Positions 36,365 through 44,033 are shown, counted from the first letter of the stretch. The stretch: DNA of 64,000 nucleotides from Alloboseaceae bacterium BT-24-1 (GCA_025846845.1 JAOYTL010000017.1:1-64000), one strand, 5' to 3'. Notes: generated from the sequence alone by a model not told the origin. A program made the numbers and translations.

Positions 36365-37065
36365 TGCTCGAGATCGAAGGGCTCAACGCCTATTACGGCC
36401 GCGCCCATATCCTGCATGGCGTCGGCTTCTCGATGGGCCGCGGCGAGGTGCTGGCGCTGATGGGCCGCAACGGCGCCGGCAAGTCGACGACGATGAAGGC
36501 GGTGATGGGGCTGGTGCCGCCGCAGGCGGGCCGCGTTATCTTCGAGGGGCACACCATCGTCGGTCGCGAGCCGTTCGAGATTGCCCGCCTCGGCATCGGC
36601 TATGTGCCGGAGGAGCGCCGCGTCTTCTCCGAGCTCAGCGTGATGGAGAACCTTTCCGTCGCGCAAAGGCCGAAGCGCGAGGGCGCGCCGCACTGGACGC
36701 CGGAACGCCTGTTCCAGCTCTTCCCCAATCTCGGACGCATGCGCGACCGGCCGGGCGGAGCGATGTCTGGTGGCGAGCAGCAGATGCTGACCATCGCCCG
36801 TACGCTGATGGGCAATCCCAAGCTCGTCCTGCTCGACGAGCCCTCGGAAGGCCTTGCGCCGGTGATCGTCGAGGAGATGGCCAAGACCATCCTGGCGCTG
36901 AAAAGCGAAGGGCTCTCGGTGCTGATCTCCGAGCAGAACCTGCACTTCGCCGGCTCGGTCGCCGACCGCGCCACCATCATCGAGAAGGGCCTGATCCGCT
37001 TCACCGGCACGATGGACGAACTCAAGGCCGACGAGGCGGTGCGGGCGCAGTATCTCTCGGTGTAA
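36364..37065 (+). CDS. Liv-type ABC importer, ATP-binding protein LivF
   Basis: A 233-residue ATPase; its ATG overlaps the last base of the LivG-type stop (TGATG). It begins MLEIEGLNAYYGRAHILHG, a typical LivF start, with Walker A GRNGAGKST, signature MSGGEQQMLTIART and Walker B VLLDEPSEGLAP. It is the last gene of the operon; an inverted repeat follows at 37080. Confidence 0.93.
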   Translation: MLEIEGLNAYYGRAHILHGVGFSMGRGEVLALMGRNGAGKSTTMKAVMGLVPPQAGRVIFEGHTIVGREPFEIARLGIGYVPEERRVFSELSVMENLSVAQRPKREGAPHWTPERLFQLFPNLGRMRDRPGGAMSGGEQQMLTIARTLMGNPKLVLLDEPSEGLAPVIVEEMAKTILALKSEGLSVLISEQNLHFAGSVADRATIIEKGLIRFTGTMDELKADEAVRAQYLSV

Positions 37066-37079
37066 GCGAACCGCGTTGT

Positions 37080-37216
37080 CATTCCGGGGCGCTGCGTAGC
37101 AGCGAGCCCGGAACCCAGAACCGATACCGCCTCAGGACGGGCATCCAGCCGCCAGCTTCACTAAGCCGCCGCACCGATTCTGGATTCCGGGCTCTTCGCT
37201 TCGCGAAGCCCCGGAA
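37080..37216. repeat. Intergenic inverted repeat (TTCCGGGGC / GCCCCGGAA type)
   Basis: The left arm CATTCCGGGGC, then GAGCCCGGAA and CCAGAACCG, is mirrored by the right arm GATTCTGGATTCCGGGCTC, then GCCCCGGAA. The arms are separated by about 60 bp. It lies between the convergent Liv and Met operons, downstream of both. It resembles dispersed repeats seen in many Hyphomicrobiales genomes. Confidence 0.65.
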
Positions 37217-37240
37217 AGACGGCAAGGGCGCGCTTAAACG

Positions 37241-37269
37241 AAAAACCCCGGAAGCTTGCGCTTCCGGGG
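37241..37269 (-). terminator. Intrinsic terminator of the methionine-transport operon
   Basis: On the minus strand a perfect 10-bp stem CCCCGGAAGC/GCTTCCGGGG with a 4-nt loop is followed directly by TTTTTCGTTT. This is a textbook intrinsic terminator, 40 bp after the stop of the MetQ-like gene. Confidence 0.9.
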
Positions 37270-37308
37270 CAGGTGCCCGGCCGTGACCACGGCCTGGGGG
37301 GAGGAGCC

Positions 37309-38106
37309 TTACCAGCCGGCGAGGACCGAGCCCTTGAAGCGCTCGGCGACGAAGGCCTTGATCTCGGAGGTGTGATACGAAGCGAGCAGCGCCTTGACCC
37401 AGGGCTTGTCCTTGTCGACCTCGCGCACGGCGATCAGGTTGACATAAGGCCCCTTCGGGTCCTCGCGCAGGATCGCCGAGGTCGGCTCGATCTTGGCGTC
37501 GACGGCGTAGTTGGTGTTGATCGCAGCGGCGGCAACGTCGGGGAGCGAACGCGCCGTCTGGGCCGCCTCGATCTCGATGATCTTCAGCTTCTTCGGGTTG
37601 CCGACGATGTCGGCGACGGTCGGCTTGAAGCCGACGCCGTCCTTGAGCTTGATCACGCCCTTGTCCTGCAGCAGCAGCAGCGAGCGGCCGCCATTGGTCG
37701 GGTCGTTCTGGATCGCGACGGTGGCGCCATCCGGCACCTCGGTCCAGCTCTTGTACTTCGAGGAGTAGATGCCGAGCGGGAAGTTCACGGTCAGGCCGAC
37801 GCTGATCAGCTTGAAGCCGCGATCCTTCACCTGATTGTCGAGATAGGGCTGATTCTGGAAGGAGTTCGCCTCGAGTTCACCGGCGGCCAGTGCCTGGTTC
37901 GGCACGACATAGTCGGAGAACTCGATGATCTTGAGGTCGAGGCCGTTCTTGGCGGCGATCGGCTTCACCTTCTCGAGGATCTCGGCATGCGGGCCGGGCG
38001 AGGCGCCGATGCGGACGACTTGGTTCTGCTGGGCGAGCGCCGGGGCGGCGAGGACGAGCGAGGCGGCAAAGCCGAGTGCGAGGCGACGGCTGAACTGGGC
38101 GGACAT
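37309..38106 (-). CDS. metQ: MetQ/NlpA-family methionine-binding protein
   Basis: A 265-residue NlpA-family solute-binding protein with a Sec signal (LALGFAASLVLAAPALAQ). There is no lipobox cysteine, so it is soluble and periplasmic rather than a lipoprotein. VRIGASPGPHAEILEKVKP, FSDYVVPNQALAAGELEANSF (read as adjacent segments) and NDPTNGGRSLLLLQ are hallmark blocks. It follows metI and ends before a strong terminator. The SAM-II riboswitch at the head of the operon supports methionine as ligand. Confidence 0.9.
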   Translation of the reverse strand: MSAQFSRRLALGFAASLVLAAPALAQQNQVVRIGASPGPHAEILEKVKPIAAKNGLDLKIIEFSDYVVPNQALAAGELEANSFQNQPYLDNQVKDRGFKLISVGLTVNFPLGIYSSKYKSWTEVPDGATVAIQNDPTNGGRSLLLLQDKGVIKLKDGVGFKPTVADIVGNPKKLKIIEIEAAQTARSLPDVAAAAINTNYAVDAKIEPTSAILREDPKGPYVNLIAVREVDKDKPWVKALLASYHTSEIKAFVAERFKGSVLAGW

Positions 38107-38151
38107 GGTAGACTCCTTGGTGAACTGAACGGGTTGGAAACGAAAGATCGA

Positions 38152-38817
38152 TCAGGCGTGGCGCAGGCGTTTGTTGAGGCGGCGTGACAGGCGGTCGCCG
38201 ACGCTCTGCACGGTCTGGACGAGGACGATCAGCACGGCGACGACGATCGCCATCACATCCGGCATGAAGCGCTGGTAGCCGTAGCGGATGCCGAGATCGC
38301 CCAAGCCCCCGCCGCCGACCGCGCCGACCATGGCCGAGAAGCCGAGCAGGCTGACCAGCGCCAGTGTCAAACCGAGCACGATCGCCGGCAGCGCCTCGGG
38401 CACCAGCACCTTGCGGACGATCTGCAGCGGGGTCGCCCCCATCGAGCGGGCGGCCTCGACCAGGCCCTGATCGACCTCGCGAATCGCGCCCTCGATCAGG
38501 CGGGCGATGAAGGGCGTCGCCGCCACGGTGAGCGGCACGGTCGCGGCGAAGGTGCCGATCGAGGTGCCGGCGATCAGCCGGGTGAACGGGATGATCGCGA
38601 CGACCAGGATGATGAAGGGCGTCGAGCGCGTCGCATTGACCAGCGCGCCGAGCACGGCATTCACCGCGGGCGCGGCGAAGAGCTCGCCCTTCTTGCTGGT
38701 CGCCAGGAAGACGCCGAGCGGCAGGCCGAGCGCGGTGCCGAGGCCGGCGGCGATCGCGACCATCAGCAGCGTGTCGCCGGTCGCCTCGATGATCAGACGG
38801 ATGAGTTCAGGAGACAT
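38152..38817 (-). CDS. metI: Methionine ABC importer permease MetI
   Basis: A 221-residue permease with five predicted helices, the family size. The N-terminal helix carries LLMVAIAAGLGTALGLPLGV and the coupling loop reads EAARSMGATPLQIVRKVLVPEALP, very close to MetI proteins. Its start overlaps the metN stop by 11 bases. It forms the channel served by MetN and the MetQ-like protein. Confidence 0.93.
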   Translation of the reverse strand: MSPELIRLIIEATGDTLLMVAIAAGLGTALGLPLGVFLATSKKGELFAAPAVNAVLGALVNATRSTPFIILVVAIIPFTRLIAGTSIGTFAATVPLTVAATPFIARLIEGAIREVDQGLVEAARSMGATPLQIVRKVLVPEALPAIVLGLTLALVSLLGFSAMVGAVGGGGLGDLGIRYGYQRFMPDVMAIVVAVLIVLVQTVQSVGDRLSRRLNKRLRHA

Positions 38818-39916
38818 GGCCGACCAGCTCCGCCTTGAGACCGAGGGATTTCAGCGCGCCGAAGACGGCGGCAAGTTCGGGCTCGCTCGCCGGCACCGAG
38901 ACCAGCAGGCTGCCGAAGGGTTTTTCGCCGATCGCGTCGATGCGGCCGGCGAGGATGTTGACGTCGACGCCGATCACCGCGCTGAGGCGGCTGATCACCG
39001 GTGTCGTCGCGTTCTCGCCGGTGAAGGCAATGCGCAGCACGGCGCTGTCGCCGGCCAGCGCCTGCTTATGGATGCGGCCGGCGAGGTATTCTGGCACCTC
39101 GACGCCGGTCACCGCCTCGACGAAGCTCGCCGTGGTCGGATGCCGCGGCCGGGTCATCACCTCGAAGGTCTCGCCCTCCTCGACGATATGGCCGCCCTCG
39201 ATCACCGCGACGCGGTCGCAGATTTCCTTGATCACCGGGATTTCGTGGGTGATCAGGAGGATGGTGATGCCGAGCTCGCGGTTGACCTGCTTGAGCAGGG
39301 CGAGGATCGCGCGGGTCGTCTCGGGATCGAGCGCCGAGGTCGCCTCGTCGCAGAGCAGCACCTTCGGCTCGGTTGCCAAGGCGCGGGCGATGCCGACGCG
39401 CTGCTTCTGGCCGCCTGAAAGCTCGGCCGGGTAGCGCTCGCGCTTGTCGGCGAGCCCGACCAGATCAAGCAGGCGAGAGACCTGCGCCTCGATCTTCGCC
39501 CTGGGCACGCCGGCGATCTCCAGCGGCAACGCGACATTGTCGAACACGGTGCGCGACGACAGCAGGTTGAAATGCTGGAAGATCATGCCGGTGGCGCGCC
39601 GGCGTTCGCGCCAGCCGGCCTCGGTCAGATGGGTGACGTCCTCGCCCTCGATCAGGATGCGGCCGGAGGTGGCGCGCTCCAGCCCGTTGACCAGGCGGAT
39701 CAGCGTCGACTTGCCGGCGCCGGAGCGGCCGATCACGCCGACGATGGCGCCGCGCGGCACGACGAGGTCGATGCCGGCGAGCGCCATCACCGGCTCCTGG
39801 CTGTCACGGCCAGCGAAGGTCTTGCCGACCGCTTCGAAGCGGATGATCGCTTCGGAGGGTGGCTCTGGAAGGAGGGCCTCGACGCGAAAGGCGTCGGGCT
39901 TCACGGGGGCGTTCAT
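38807..39916 (-). CDS. metN: Methionine ABC importer ATP-binding protein MetN
   Basis: A 369-residue ATPase starting at the second of two tandem ATGs (39916), which has the better spacing to GAGG. Walker A GRSGAGKST, signature LSGGQKQRVGIARAL and Walker B VLLCDEATSALD are intact. The C-terminal 80 residues form the NIL domain that senses methionine and inhibits transport in MetN. It begins 7 bases after a small ORF, so it lies within the SAM-II-controlled transcript. Confidence 0.94.
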   Translation of the reverse strand: MNAPVKPDAFRVEALLPEPPSEAIIRFEAVGKTFAGRDSQEPVMALAGIDLVVPRGAIVGVIGRSGAGKSTLIRLVNGLERATSGRILIEGEDVTHLTEAGWRERRRATGMIFQHFNLLSSRTVFDNVALPLEIAGVPRAKIEAQVSRLLDLVGLADKRERYPAELSGGQKQRVGIARALATEPKVLLCDEATSALDPETTRAILALLKQVNRELGITILLITHEIPVIKEICDRVAVIEGGHIVEEGETFEVMTRPRHPTTASFVEAVTGVEVPEYLAGRIHKQALAGDSAVLRIAFTGENATTPVISRLSAVIGVDVNILAGRIDAIGEKPFGSLLVSVPASEPELAAVFGALKSLGLKAELVGHVS

Positions 39917-39923
39917 CATGACC

Positions 39924-40118
39924 TCAGAAATGCGTGTGGCACGACCAGTGCGCAATGCCCAATTGCTCGAGCGTCACCTCGCGGATCGAGCGACGGCGCT
40001 CTTCGGCGCCGAGCTCGGCGAAGGAGCGCTCCTGCCAGCGCGGCTCAGTCGGATCCGCTGGCACCGCCCGCTCGAACCAGGAGGCGACCAGCGCGCGCAG
40101 GGTTTCGAACAGTTGCAC
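39924..40118 (-). CDS. Small hypothetical protein in the met operon
   Basis: A 64-residue protein starting at GTG 40118. A very good ribosome site, GAGGAG, lies eight bases upstream, partly inside the stop of the previous small gene. It is helical and charged (ERSFAELGAEERRRSIREV) and ends CHTHF. No family is recognised. The close packing, 11 bp after one gene and 7 bp before metN, argues that it is really translated and may couple translation into metN. Confidence 0.6.
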   Translation of the reverse strand: MQLFETLRALVASWFERAVPADPTEPRWQERSFAELGAEERRRSIREVTLEQLGIAHWSCHTHF

Positions 40119-40129
40119 CGGCGCGCTCC

Positions 40130-40375
40130 TCAGGCCGCCAGCCGGGCAGCGCCATGGCGCCGCGGTGAGACGAGTTGGCGCGCCGCCAATTCGGCCGCGA
40201 CCGGCGTGGCGAAGCGCTGGCCCTCGAGCCGGTCGAAGGCGGCCGAGGCGGAGATGAAGGTGAAGAAGCGCTCATCGGCGCCGCGGGCGACGAGGCCCGC
40301 CTGAGTCTCGCCGACCTCGATGACATAGGCCTGGCGAGCCGGCGGACTGGAAATGACCTGGGACTGGAACGACAT
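40130..40375 (-). CDS. Small hypothetical protein, first structural gene after the met leader
   Basis: An 81-residue protein, MSFQSQVISS at the start and RRHGAARLAA at the end, with AYVIEVGETQAGLVARGADERFF in its core (two adjacent segments). GAAGA precedes the ATG by six bases, directly after a small GC hairpin (CGCCGC/GCGGCG). No signal peptide, helix or known motif is visible. It is the first complete gene downstream of the SAM-II riboswitch and leader ORF. Confidence 0.55.
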   Translation of the reverse strand: MSFQSQVISSPPARQAYVIEVGETQAGLVARGADERFFTFISASAAFDRLEGQRFATPVAAELAARQLVSPRRHGAARLAA

Positions 40376-40453
40376 GACGATCTTCGCCGCGTTGCGGCGC
40401 CCTGTGCTGTAGCGATGTCGGAAGTGATGCCGGGGGACGGCGTCAACGCTGGA

Positions 40454-40522
40454 TCAGCGGCGACAACAGCACATCATCGAACGGCGGAGCGGTTCGACAG
40501 GGCGGAGAACGGAGCCGGTCAT
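40454..40522 (-). CDS. Putative 22-codon leader peptide ending Met-Met-Cys-Cys-Cys-Arg-Arg
   Basis: An ORF of 22 codons begins at ATG 40522 with an excellent ribosome site (GAGGAG, six-base spacing); an in-frame ATG at 40528 is too close to it. The peptide starts MTGSVLRPVEPLRR and ends SMMCCCRR. Two consecutive Met and three consecutive Cys codons just before the stop are what an attenuating leader peptide sensing sulfur amino acids would have. It lies between the SAM-II aptamer and the first structural gene, 78 bp upstream of the latter. Confidence 0.6.
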   Translation of the reverse strand: MTGSVLRPVEPLRRSMMCCCRR

Positions 40523-40528
40523 GTTCAT

Positions 40529-40563
40529 CTCCTCAAAGCCAGGAGCCCACGACCACGTCGTGG
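40529..40563 (-). promoter_or_regulatory. Two hairpins between SAM-II aptamer and leader ORF
   Basis: Immediately after the aptamer, CCACGAC and GTCGTGG form a 7-bp hairpin with a 3-nt loop. Then CTCCT (40545-40541) can pair with AGGAG (40533-40529), which is the leader ORF ribosome site. Unlike many SAM-II elements, the ribosome site is therefore not inside the aptamer 3' end but in a separate hairpin that could act as expression platform. Confidence 0.55.
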
Positions 40564-40613
40564 CGCTTTAGCGTTTGGTGACGCGGCGCAAGCTGCTCGC
40601 TCAAATCTCCGCG
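40564..40613 (-). ncRNA. SAM-II riboswitch upstream of the methionine-transport operon
   Basis: The minus strand shows the SAM-II pattern: P1 arm CGCGG, then AGATTTGAGCG, GCTTGCG, the P1 partner CCGCG, and the conserved 3' part ACCAAACGCTAAAGCG. GATTT, the short P1, the A-rich linker and GCTAAA are the recognised conserved parts of this class, and the spacing fits known examples. It starts about 25 nt after a strong promoter and precedes metNIQ-type genes. S-adenosylmethionine should repress the operon. The assignment is by eye; a covariance-model search would settle it. Confidence 0.8.
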
Positions 40614-40639
40614 GCCATCGGCGAACCGGCGACACCTAC

Positions 40640-40668
40640 AATCTAGGAAAGATCGTTCTGCATGTCAA
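40640..40668 (-). promoter_or_regulatory. Promoter of the met operon
   Basis: On the minus strand TTGACA (40668-40663), a 17-bp spacer and TAGATT (40645-40640) form a near-consensus housekeeping promoter. Transcription would begin near 40633, leaving a leader of about 258 nt before the first structural gene at 40375. The leader holds the SAM-II aptamer, hairpins and the 22-codon ORF. Confidence 0.75.
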
Positions 40669-40843
40669 TCCAAACGTTCTTTTAAAGGTACGCAGCGATT
40701 GGGAAGAGCCTTTCGCCGAACGGGTGGATAAGGAAATTTTCTTTTCCGGCGCGGCCCCTACCACCCTCGGCGTAGAACAACCTGCCAATCTGGCATCGCC
40801 CTGCCGACCTGCTATCGTCCGCACCGACTCAAGGTGGGGCGGG

Positions 40844-41569
40844 ATGAACGACAGGACCGACGGCGCCAGCATCGTGGATGGGCGGATGACGGTGGCGGGG
40901 GTGGCTGGCGCCTTCGTCCAGAACACCGCAAAGCCGCTCGCCTTCAGGGCGGAGGGGCTCGTTGCGGTTGCCGGTCACGACTGGCGCGATGGCGCGCTGC
41001 AAGATTCCGGCCGGATCGAGGCCCGCGCGCGGCCGGATGGCGCCCGGCTCGCCCGGATCGACCAGCCGGGACCGGCGCAGGAGCTTGCGCTGACGATCCG
41101 CTCCTTTCCCGGCGAGAGCGCGCCGCTGCTGCGGCTCAGCCTGCCCGGCGGAGCACAGGGCGATCTCGACGACCGGCTCGCCGCCGACCTCTTCCTGCCG
41201 CAACCCTTGTTCGCAGGCCTACGGCAGGACCTTGCCGAGGGCCGAGCCGGGCTGCTCTCCTTCGCGGCGACGACCAATCTTTGGCTGCGCGAGGGCGGTC
41301 CGGACGACGAATCGCCGGTCTTCCACCTTGCGCCGGAGGCCGGTGGCCGCCCGGCGCAAGCGCATGGCAGGGTGCAGAGCATCAGCTGGCGAGCCGTGCC
41401 GACCGAGTCTGCCGGCGACCCCGCTTTTCTGGCGGGGTCGCCGGATCAGTCTGCCGAGGACGAGCCGCCGGAAGACCCGGTCGCCGAACAGCTCAGGCGG
41501 ATCAACTGGAGCCTGAAGCAGGTCCTGATCGTCCTCGCCTTCCTGATGCTGATCATCGCGCTGAAATAG
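40844..41569 (+). CDS. Hypothetical C-tail-anchored protein
   Basis: A 241-residue protein starting MNDRTDGAS. It has no signal peptide; the body is soluble, with many Arg/Asp and LRLSLPGG-like beta segments, followed by a Pro/Glu/Asp-rich linker (EDEPPEDP). A single C-terminal helix (QVLIVLAFLMLIIALK) ends the protein, so it is probably anchored in the inner membrane facing the cytosol. No family is recognised. It is divergent from the met operon and convergent with the next small gene. Confidence 0.6.
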   Translation: MNDRTDGASIVDGRMTVAGVAGAFVQNTAKPLAFRAEGLVAVAGHDWRDGALQDSGRIEARARPDGARLARIDQPGPAQELALTIRSFPGESAPLLRLSLPGGAQGDLDDRLAADLFLPQPLFAGLRQDLAEGRAGLLSFAATTNLWLREGGPDDESPVFHLAPEAGGRPAQAHGRVQSISWRAVPTESAGDPAFLAGSPDQSAEDEPPEDPVAEQLRRINWSLKQVLIVLAFLMLIIALK

Positions 41570-41572
41570 GGC

Positions 41573-41788
41573 TCATTCGTTCTGCGAGCGCTGGTTTCCT
41601 TGCGTCTCGTAGACCTGCTCGTTCTCGATCCACTTGCCGTCGAGACCGCGCCCGCGGTTGAGCTGTGTCTTGTCGCGATTGGAGAGCACCTTGTGATCGG
41701 GCAGCGAGGCCGGCCGCGTGCTCGTCGCGCCGGTGCCATCTCCCTTGCCCTTGATGCTCGGACCGAGCTTCCCGCCAGCATTGGCCAT
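41573..41788 (-). CDS. Small conserved-looking hypothetical protein
   Basis: A 71-residue basic, polar protein. Tandem ATGs at 41791 and 41788 follow AAGGAG; the second has the better spacing. The sequence begins MANAGGKLGPSIKGKGDGTGA, then NRDKTQLNRGRGLDGKW, and looks disordered. No motif is known to me. It ends three bases from the convergent stop of the tail-anchored protein gene. Confidence 0.5.
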   Translation of the reverse strand: MANAGGKLGPSIKGKGDGTGATSTRPASLPDHKVLSNRDKTQLNRGRGLDGKWIENEQVYETQGNQRSQNE

Positions 41789-41907
41789 CATCGTCTCCTT
41801 TGCGCGCGTTTAGCCCCCGTGCTTTGCCAACGCCCCGGGCCGGCGATGGTTCGCTGCGAACTTCGGCCGCACGGCCGCGTTGTCCTGCTGCAAGCCAGGA
41901 GCCCGTC

Positions 41908-42294
41908 ATGCTCGACATTCTCCCTGCCGCCGACCATGTCGCGGCTTTCCGCATCACCGGCACGCTCTCCGAGCCGGATTTCGACACCCTGATCGCCGAG
42001 ATCGACAGCAAGCTCGAACGTCATGAGAAGCTCGGCATCCTCGCCGATCTCACCGGCTTCGAGGACATGACCTTCCGCGCCGGCCTGAAGGACGCGCGCT
42101 ACGGTTTCGGCAAGATCCTGCAATGGCATCGCTTCCCGCGCGAGGCCGTCGTCACCGACAAGGGCTGGATCGAGACGCTGGTCGCGATCGCGAGCCCGCT
42201 CGTGCCCTTCGTCGAGGTCAGGAGTTTCAAGCCCGATGCCTTCGACGCGGCGCTCGCCTGGGCGAGTGAGATCGAGGGCGGGCCGAACGCCTGA
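41908..42294 (+). CDS. SpoIIAA-like (STAS-fold) protein
   Basis: A 128-residue cytosolic protein with AGGAG seven bases before its ATG. It begins MLDILPAADHVAAFRITG and contains EKLGILADLTGFEDM, FGKILQWHRFPREAVVTD and a C-terminal AFDAALAWASE. This pattern fits the SpoIIAA-like/DUF3478 family with a STAS-type fold. The function of this family is not established. It converges on the next gene two bases away. Confidence 0.7.
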   Translation: MLDILPAADHVAAFRITGTLSEPDFDTLIAEIDSKLERHEKLGILADLTGFEDMTFRAGLKDARYGFGKILQWHRFPREAVVTDKGWIETLVAIASPLVPFVEVRSFKPDAFDAALAWASEIEGGPNA

Positions 42295-42296
42295 GC

Positions 42297-42728
42297 TCAG
42301 GCCTCGGCCGGCAGCGCCCAGAATTCCCGCGCCTCCGTCGGTAACGTGCCCAGCATGCGCTCGAAAGCGCGCCGGTCGACATTGCGCCAGAGCGCGGCGG
42401 CGACGTCCTCGATGGCGCTGCCCGGCAGGAAGCTGTGCTCGCGGCGGAAGCTCTGTGCCTCGCTTGCCAGCCCGGCACGCGGGCCGAACGGCTGAGGCGG
42501 CTGTGCCGGATCCCATTCATACAGGAACATCGCGCCCAGGATCGGCGGCAACGCCTGCGAGAAGGTGACGGCCTGCGCCACGGAAAGCCGGGCGCGAAAA
42601 GTGACGAAGACGCCGAGCACCGAGTACCAGGCCTGGTGCGTCGTCGCGTGGCCGAGGCTCTCGCGGGCATCGAGCAGGAAGCGTTCGAGGTTGCTTGAGG
42701 CGTCGACGAAATCGGGCGGCACGGTCAT
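42297..42728 (-). CDS. DUF2267-family protein
   Basis: A 143-residue helical, cytosolic protein. It contains an N-terminal helix pair (ESLGHATTHQAWYSVLGVF), LSVAQAVTFSQALPPILGAMFLYEWDP (two adjacent parts) and a second repeat ending ERMLGTLPTEAREFW. Two such helical halves with LPP...WDP are typical of DUF2267 as I remember it. The function is unknown. Confidence 0.6.
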   Translation of the reverse strand: MTVPPDFVDASSNLERFLLDARESLGHATTHQAWYSVLGVFVTFRARLSVAQAVTFSQALPPILGAMFLYEWDPAQPPQPFGPRAGLASEAQSFRREHSFLPGSAIEDVAAALWRNVDRRAFERMLGTLPTEAREFWALPAEA

Positions 42729-42918
42729 GGCGTCATTCTGAGGTTAGGTCCGATCAGCGTGCGGCGCAAACCGATCTGCGACTTCATGCGAGGGCAGGAT
42801 CCGGCCCTCGCCTCATGGCGGAAACATGGCGCGCAGATGAATGCGAGCCGACTGGCCCGTTCAGACTGGGTTCCAGCCGGATGCGCTTCAATGGCGACAA
42901 CTCGAAAAGGAGATGCCC

Positions 42919-43227
42919 ATGCGCCACCTTCTCATTGCCGCCGCGATCGCGCTCGGCGCCGCCGTCACCCCGGCCGCTGCCAGCGAGAGCTTCAGCGGCG
43001 CTGCCGCCCTCGACAAGGTCGAGGCGAGCTATACCCGCCATACCCGCGAGCACCGGCACTGGGAGATCCAGCGCAATCTGGAGCGCCAGAACCGCTATGG
43101 CGGCTACCATCGCGGCTACCATCGCGGCTATGACCGCGGCTACGGCTATGGCCGTCACCGCGGCGGTCCGCCGCCCTGGGCCCCGGCCCATGGCCGCCGT
43201 CATCACGACCGCTACGACCGCTGGTAA
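42919..43227 (+). CDS. Small exported Gly/Tyr/Arg/His-rich protein
   Basis: A 102-residue protein. AAAGGAG supports the second ATG at 42919. A signal peptide (MRHLLIAAAIALGAAVTPAAAS) is followed by a short helical part and then repeats of GYHRG/GYDRG ending HHDRYDRW. Such low-complexity tails are common in small envelope proteins of Hyphomicrobiales. No enzyme motif is present. Direct repeats GTTCAG and GTTCCAG, 11 bp apart, lie upstream near 42860-42880 and may be a regulator site. Confidence 0.6.
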   Translation: MRHLLIAAAIALGAAVTPAAASESFSGAAALDKVEASYTRHTREHRHWEIQRNLERQNRYGGYHRGYHRGYDRGYGYGRHRGGPPPWAPAHGRRHHDRYDRW

Positions 43228-43240
43228 AGGCGGCCCGTAC

Positions 43241-43294
43241 CCCGCGCCCTTCGCTACCCTGTCCCCCAGGGCGAAGGGCGCGGGACTCTTTCTT
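43241..43294 (+). terminator. Intrinsic terminator after the small exported protein gene
   Basis: A perfect 14-bp stem, CCCGCGCCCTTCGC at 43241-43254 with its complement at 43271-43284 around a 16-nt loop, is followed by ACTCTTTCTT. It lies 14 bp after the stop at 43227. Confidence 0.8.
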
Positions 43295-43394
43295 GAATGG
43301 GCGCGAATACGTCGCGCAAAGCCACCCGTGCCCAAATCTCTCCCGAGTGGGCGATGGGATTCTGCGCTCTTGCCTTCCACGGCTGCGCCGGGCT

Positions 43395-44033
43395 TCAGCT
43401 CACCGGTGCGTACTTCACCACGCAGCCATAGGCCTTGGTCGCCGGCTCCGAGACCGCCTTGCCGGCCTTGAGCTCGGCCACCGCCTGGCGGACATAGCTC
43501 TTGGCGCCGGTCAGGCTGGAAGCGCTCGACGAGGGCTTGTCGTCGATGGCGCCGGCATAGGCGAGCGTGCCCTTGGGATCGATGATGTACATGTGCGGCG
43601 TCGTCTGGGCGCCGTAGGCCCGCGCCAGCTGGCTCTTCGGATCGAGCAGGATCGAGGCCGGGGCCGCGTCGCGCGTCTTGCTCAGCTCCTTGGCCTTGGC
43701 CGCGTCGACATGGCCCTGCTCGCCGGCCGGCGAGGAGATCACCGAGAGCCAGACGATGCCGTCCTTGGCCATGTCCTTCTGCAGGGTCTGCATCGTCGTG
43801 CTGCTGTAGTGCTTCCGGACATAGGGGCAGTCATGGTTGGTCCATTCGAGGACCACCGTCTTGCCGGCATAGTCGGAGAGCTTCTGCAGCTTGCCGTCGA
43901 CGTCGACGACCGAGAAATCGGGCGCCTTGGCACCGGGCTTGGCCGCGCTCTGGGCGAAGGCGGCGCTGGAGGCGAGCGCCAGCGCGGTGGCGGCAAGGCC
44001 GGCGAGGAAGGTCTGTCTGCTCACGGCTTTCAT
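43395..44033 (-). CDS. Periplasmic redoxin with a single active-site cysteine
   Basis: A 212-residue thioredoxin-fold protein with a signal peptide (about 27 residues, ending AAFAQ). The TlpA/AhpC-like start is APDFSVVDVDGK. The usual CxxC is replaced by NHDCPYVRKHY, leaving one cysteine near residue 69 plus a distant C-terminal cysteine (AYGCVVKY). This suggests a peroxiredoxin-like or two-cysteine mechanism rather than a disulfide reductase. It lies 40 bp after dsbD on the same strand, so DsbD may be its electron donor. Confidence 0.8.
   Translation of the reverse strand: MKAVSRQTFLAGLAATALALASSAAFAQSAAKPGAKAPDFSVVDVDGKLQKLSDYAGKTVVLEWTNHDCPYVRKHYSSTTMQTLQKDMAKDGIVWLSVISSPAGEQGHVDAAKAKELSKTRDAAPASILLDPKSQLARAYGAQTTPHMYIIDPKGTLAYAGAIDDKPSSSASSLTGAKSYVRQAVAELKAGKAVSEPATKAYGCVVKYAPVS

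Noticed and set aside
40175..40843. Upstream extension of the tail-anchored protein gene across the met leader
   Set aside because: It would run antisense to the small met-operon gene, leader ORF, riboswitch and promoter. The start at 40844 gives a sensible protein.
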